DNA of 64,000 nt, from contig NEWQ02000013.1 in the NCBI GenBank assembly GCA_002869855.2, positions 101,550 through 165,549 on the forward strand, read 5' to 3'. The notes under the pieces were generated by a model, which worked only from the letters and a program-made list of their open reading frames with translations, searched no databases and had not been told where the DNA came from. The DNA is from Nitrospira sp. CG24D. Lineage in GTDB: Bacteria > Nitrospirota > Nitrospiria > Nitrospirales > Nitrospiraceae. Shown here in pieces: positions 60,772 to 64,000 of this stretch; within the stretch, counting starts at the first letter, position 1; each line of letters begins with the position of its first letter. The translations under genes were made by a program, and so were the position numbers.

Positions 60772-61836
60772 GTGCGTAAACTAAAACTACGAGAAGGCAC
60801 GAACACTGCCGTCCTCTTCGGGCACCACGACCGGCACCTCAAACTTATTGAGGACGATCTCGGCGTGCGGCTGTCCGCACGCGGTGAGGAAGTCACTCTC
60901 GACGGTCTTCCTGATGCGACCCGCCAAGCTGAACGGATCCTCTTCGAACTCGCAAATCTCACCAACGAAGGCCTCGTGCTTCAGGCGGACGATGTGACGC
61001 ATGCGCTGACCGCGTTGCGCCGGACGCCGGATGCCTCCGTTAAGGAGGTGTTGACCAACGCCACGTCGATTGTCACAAAGAAGCGATTCGTTGGTCCGAA
61101 ATCTCCCACGCAGAAGTCCTACATTGAGGCGATTGAGAAACACGACATTGTGATTGCAATCGGACCTGCCGGTACGGGCAAGACCTATTTGGCCATGGCG
61201 ATGGCGGTCAGTGCTTTGATGAAGAAAGAAGTGAGTCGCATCATTCTGGCGCGGCCTGCGGTCGAGGCCGGCGAGAAGCTCGGCTTTCTTCCCGGCGATA
61301 TGTATGCAAAGGTGAATCCGTATCTACGCCCGCTCTACGATGCGCTGTTTGACATGATGGATATGGAACGGGCCAATCGTATGATTGAACGTGGGGATAT
61401 CGAGATCGCGCCGTTGGCATTTATGCGCGGACGGACCTTGAATGATTCGTTCGTTATTTTGGACGAAGCTCAGAATGCCACAGCGGAACAGATGAAGATG
61501 TTCCTCACCAGATTGGGATTTCATTCAAAGGTGGTCGTGACCGGAGATATCACGCAGATCGATCTGCCGTCTGAGCGGGTGTCCGGTCTCATCGAAGTAA
61601 AAGAAATCTTACGCGATATCGAAGGGATTGCCTTCGTGTATTTCGATGAGAAGGATGTGGTCCGTCATCGGCTGGTGCAGGACATAGTCAGAGCCTACGA
61701 TCGACATCAGTCTGCAACTGGTGGTGATCCCAGGCTATCCAAGGGGCCGGCCGCGCCGCAATCGTCGCCGTCCGGGTCCAACAAGTGGTCTTCCTCTGGT
61801 TCGCCGCCCCGAGGCTCCTCGGGCCAATCTCACTAA
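60772..61836 (+). CDS. PhoH-family ATPase (PhoH-like, PhoL/YbeZ type)
   Basis: A 354-residue PhoH-like protein. Residues 1-100 include a KH-like region (LKLIEDDLGVRLSARGEEV), followed by the ATPase with GPAGTGKTYLAMAMAVSALM, GFLPGDMYAKVNPYLRPLYD and ILDEAQNATAEQMKMFLTR. A low-complexity Ser/Pro/Gly tail ends it (about 325-354). It pairs with YbeY, encoded next with a one-base overlap, in ribosomal RNA maturation. GTG 60772 starts it. Confidence 0.95.
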   Translation: MRKLKLREGTNTAVLFGHHDRHLKLIEDDLGVRLSARGEEVTLDGLPDATRQAERILFELANLTNEGLVLQADDVTHALTALRRTPDASVKEVLTNATSIVTKKRFVGPKSPTQKSYIEAIEKHDIVIAIGPAGTGKTYLAMAMAVSALMKKEVSRIILARPAVEAGEKLGFLPGDMYAKVNPYLRPLYDALFDMMDMERANRMIERGDIEIAPLAFMRGRTLNDSFVILDEAQNATAEQMKMFLTRLGFHSKVVVTGDITQIDLPSERVSGLIEVKEILRDIEGIAFVYFDEKDVVRHRLVQDIVRAYDRHQSATGGDPRLSKGPAAPQSSPSGSNKWSSSGSPPRGSSGQSH

Positions 61837-62336
61837 TGGCTGTCTATCTGCGTGTGCGCCTTATTCGGGTGGCGATGCGCCAGGCCGCGTTGAGGCGCCT
61901 GGCAGAGCGTGTGCTCTCGGCCGTCGGAGAAGCACAGTCTGAGCTGAGCATTGATCTGGTGGGTGACGGGCGGATGCGCGGGTTGAACCGCCAATATCGT
62001 AAGAAGGATCGAACCACCGACGTCCTGGCGTTTGCCATGCGAGAGTCGGCCAGCCCGGTGTCGGCGCTCCTCGGCGATGTGGTGATCTCGGTGCCGACGG
62101 CCCAGCGACAAGCGAAAGAGGGTGGACGATCTCTCAGTGAGGAGCTGGCCTGGTTACTGGTTCATGGAGTGCTGCATCTCTGCGGGTATGACCACGAGCG
62201 GAGCGATGCAGAGGCGCGTCGCATGAAACGGCGGGAGCAAGCGGTGTTACATGGGCTGCGGCCGATTCCGACATTGGCGACAGTGCCACGGGTGAGTCGG
62301 ATTGGTGCTGGAATAACGAAGGCGAGGAGAGGGTAG
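61836..62336 (+). CDS. ybeY: Endoribonuclease YbeY
   Basis: A 166-residue zinc-dependent rRNA maturation endonuclease. The metal motif HGVLHLCGYDH (H-x3-H-x5-H) is intact. The conserved upstream segment RGLNRQYRKKDRTTDVLAF and GDVVISV are also present. The C-terminal tail of about 30 residues after the motif is basic. ATG 61836 overlaps the phoH stop (TAATG), showing coupling. The frame is open to 61785 but the extra residues do not match YbeY. Confidence 0.95.
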   Translation: MAVYLRVRLIRVAMRQAALRRLAERVLSAVGEAQSELSIDLVGDGRMRGLNRQYRKKDRTTDVLAFAMRESASPVSALLGDVVISVPTAQRQAKEGGRSLSEELAWLLVHGVLHLCGYDHERSDAEARRMKRREQAVLHGLRPIPTLATVPRVSRIGAGITKARRG

Positions 62337-62338
62337 CG

Positions 62339-63274
62339 ATGGGATGGTTTCAGCGGCTGAGCGACGGGCTCAGCAAGACGCGTCAGGTCGTTCGGCAATC
62401 ACTGGATCGAGTCTTGGGGCGCACGCCCGATCCGGCGATGCTGGAGGAGTTGGAAGCCGCGTTGCTCACGGCAGACTTGGGTGTGGGGGTAGTCGACCGA
62501 TTGATGACCCATGTACGGGAGCATGCCAGAGGGGCGGATGCGGCCAATCCTGAGGCGTTGCAGAATGTGTTGAGCCGGACCCTGTATGGTGTTTTGGCGC
62601 CGGTGCAAGGGCCGTCGCTGGAACAGCTGATCGAGAAGGGGCCGAAGCCTTTCGTGGTTCTGATGGTCGGGGTGAATGGCGTCGGGAAAACGACGACCAT
62701 TGCCAAGATGGCGCAACGGTTGGTGCAGGGTGGTCGCCGCCCTCTGCTCGTAGCCGGCGATACCTTTCGAGCGGCGGCGATCGATCAATTGCAAGTGTGG
62801 GCGGATCGGGTCGGTGTGGACGTGATCCGGCATCGCCACGGGGCGGATCCGGCGGCCGTGGCGTTTGACGGCATCGTGGCGGCTAAGGCGCGTGCAGCCG
62901 ATGTCGTGCTCATCGATACGGCCGGTCGGCTGCATACGAAGTCGAACCTGATGGAAGAATTGCGGAAGATCGTTCGGGTGATCGGTCAGGCGCTGCCGGG
63001 GGCGCCGCATGAAATTCTACTGGTCCTAGATGCGACGGTCGGACAGAACGCGTTGGCGCAAGCGCGACAGTTCAAGGACGTCGTTGGCATCACCGGATTA
63101 GCACTCACCAAGCTTGATGGGACGGCGCGCGGTGGGATTGTGGTGGCCATTGCCGACGAACTGAAACTTCCTGTCCGTTTGATCGGTGTGGGGGAGGCGG
63201 TCGAAGATCTGCAGGACTTCAATCAGGAAGCCTTCATTGCCGCGTTATTCGGCCAACCGGCCGCTCGGTCATAA
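62339..63274 (+). CDS. ftsY: Signal recognition particle receptor FtsY
   Basis: A 311-residue FtsY consisting only of the NG domains, without the long acidic A domain. GTPase motifs: G1 GVNGVGKTTTIAKMAQRL, DTFRAAAIDQLQVWADRV, G3 DTAGRLHTKSNLMEEL, G4 TKLDGTARGG, and the closing GVGEAVEDLQDFNQEAF. It docks the SRP-ribosome complex at the membrane. It begins 2 bases after ybeY and completes the phoH-ybeY-ftsY unit. Confidence 0.96.
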   Translation: MGWFQRLSDGLSKTRQVVRQSLDRVLGRTPDPAMLEELEAALLTADLGVGVVDRLMTHVREHARGADAANPEALQNVLSRTLYGVLAPVQGPSLEQLIEKGPKPFVVLMVGVNGVGKTTTIAKMAQRLVQGGRRPLLVAGDTFRAAAIDQLQVWADRVGVDVIRHRHGADPAAVAFDGIVAAKARAADVVLIDTAGRLHTKSNLMEELRKIVRVIGQALPGAPHEILLVLDATVGQNALAQARQFKDVVGITGLALTKLDGTARGGIVVAIADELKLPVRLIGVGEAVEDLQDFNQEAFIAALFGQPAARS

Positions 63275-63380
63275 CCCGCCATTTTCTTTTCGCTCCGAAT
63301 CGCCTGTGCTATGGTGGTGACGTATCTCGTTGGAGTTTGTCGCCAATAGAATTCACCCGATTCAGGGGCAGGGGTTTCGA

Positions 63381-64000
63381 ATGATCAAGATCTTAATCGT
63401 CGACGATGACCAGATGAACTGCGATCTCCTTCAGGCCGTGTTTATGCGGCACGGGTATCAAGTGATCACCACGACCAGCGGCCGTGAAGGGCTGAATCTG
63501 TTTCGCAAACATACCCCGCGCATTACGTTGCTTGATCTGCGTATGCCGGAGATGGACGGATTGACGGTCTTGAAAGAGATTCGGGCCATCGATCCTGAAG
63601 CGCCGGTCATTATTCTGGGGGGCGGAGCCACCGAAGTGCAGGAGAATCAGGCCCGCTCCCTGCGAGTCACGGACTTCATCCGGCGCGGGTTGTCGCTCGA
63701 TATTCTGGTCGAAGCCGTGCACCGGGTGTCTCAGATGCCGGTCAAGGTCAATCCGACGCCAGTCTCTCCGATTCCCCCGTTCGCCGGGCAAGAGACAGCG
63801 GAGTCGGTGTTGGTCGTTGATGACGATCCGCTGGTGCGCGATCTGCTCGTACAGTTCCTCAGCCTGCGCGGGTATCGGACGTTGGGTGTGAAGGATGGAT
63901 ATGAAGCGTTGCGGGTCGTTGAAGAAGCGGCGCCGGATCTGTTGTTGCTCGATATGGTGATGCCCGGGTTGTCCGGGATTGATGTGCTCAAAGCACTTCG
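63381..64000 (+). CDS. Tandem-receiver response regulator (truncated by window end)
   Basis: At least 206 residues, running off the right edge. The first receiver (1-118) has the acid cluster VDDDQMN and Asp52 in LLDLRMPEMDG. It lacks the switch Thr/Ser (ILGGGA) and the conserved Lys is Arg (DFIRRG). A Pro-rich linker (about 120-140) follows. The second receiver begins at VLVVDDDPLVRDLL with Asp in LLLLDMVMPGLSG; the rest is missing. A downstream output domain cannot be judged. ATG 63381 has GGGG upstream. Confidence 0.9.
   Translation, partial: MIKILIVDDDQMNCDLLQAVFMRHGYQVITTTSGREGLNLFRKHTPRITLLDLRMPEMDGLTVLKEIRAIDPEAPVIILGGGATEVQENQARSLRVTDFIRRGLSLDILVEAVHRVSQMPVKVNPTPVSPIPPFAGQETAESVLVVDDDPLVRDLLVQFLSLRGYRTLGVKDGYEALRVVEEAAPDLLLLDMVMPGLSGIDVLKAL

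Noticed and set aside
1..64000. CRISPR array, prophage, insertion sequence or rRNA operon
   Set aside because: No spaced repeats, transposase, integrase, phage structural gene or rRNA-like stretch was seen.

Overview
This 64 kb window looks like a chromosomal stretch of a GC-rich, Gram-negative, chemolithotroph-type bacterium. The protein style and gene order suggest the genus Nitrospira or a close relative (phylum Nitrospirota). This is inference: no rRNA or diagnostic nitrification gene is present. Gene density is high. I see no prophage, insertion sequence or CRISPR array, and most of the window is core housekeeping. One RNA gene, tRNA-Pro(GGG), is present.

Layout. 1-3.0 kb: the 3' end of an unidentified gene, two HEAT-repeat proteins, and ugd on the opposite strand. 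3.2-9.3 kb: mixed small genes for a CBS-pair protein, a membrane-anchored spermidine-synthase-like protein, an exported cupredoxin, a ferredoxin, a DUF192 protein, a Rieske protein, a chagasin-like inhibitor and a class IV aminotransferase. 9.4-19.2 kb: the classical rimP-nusA-infB-DUF503-rbfA-truB-rpsO-pnp-M16 peptidase translation/RNA-decay operon. Two strong hairpins sit between rpsO and pnp. 19.3-20.9 kb: a near-consensus promoter drives two unknown exported proteins. 21-25.8 kb (minus): an envelope operon (two mini-proteins, a Pal-like lipoprotein, another lipoprotein, an orphan four-helix-bundle sensor), a Cys-rich mini-protein, and a NarL/DegS-type two-component system. 25.9-31.9 kb (minus): mutS, lapA-like, tsaE, nnr, pdxJ.

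32.1-40.1 kb: an amino-acid operon (alaC-like, hom, thrC, a degenerate phosphoglycerate-mutase-family gene, lysC), then citramalate synthase. 40.2-45.2 kb: an HU/IHF subunit, a MerR regulator, tRNA-Pro, surE, dedA, cysS, rlmB and a small LuxR regulator. 45.4-60.7 kb: a type IV pilus region with prepilin peptidase, two separate minor-pseudopilin sets, a PilB/GspE-type ATPase, PilY1 and an Ig-like lipoprotein. 60.7-64 kb: phoH-ybeY-ftsY and the start of a tandem-receiver response regulator that runs off the window.

The least expected structure is a pair of tandem duplications at gene junctions. One spans the lapA/mutS boundary (period about 104 bp). The other spans the apgM-like/lysC boundary (period about 142 bp) and leaves a chimeric 45-codon mini-ORF. 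The apgM-like protein in the threonine operon has lost the family's nucleophile serine and other metal ligands. Several promoters share a TTGACT / TAGAAT pattern with 17-18 bp spacing.
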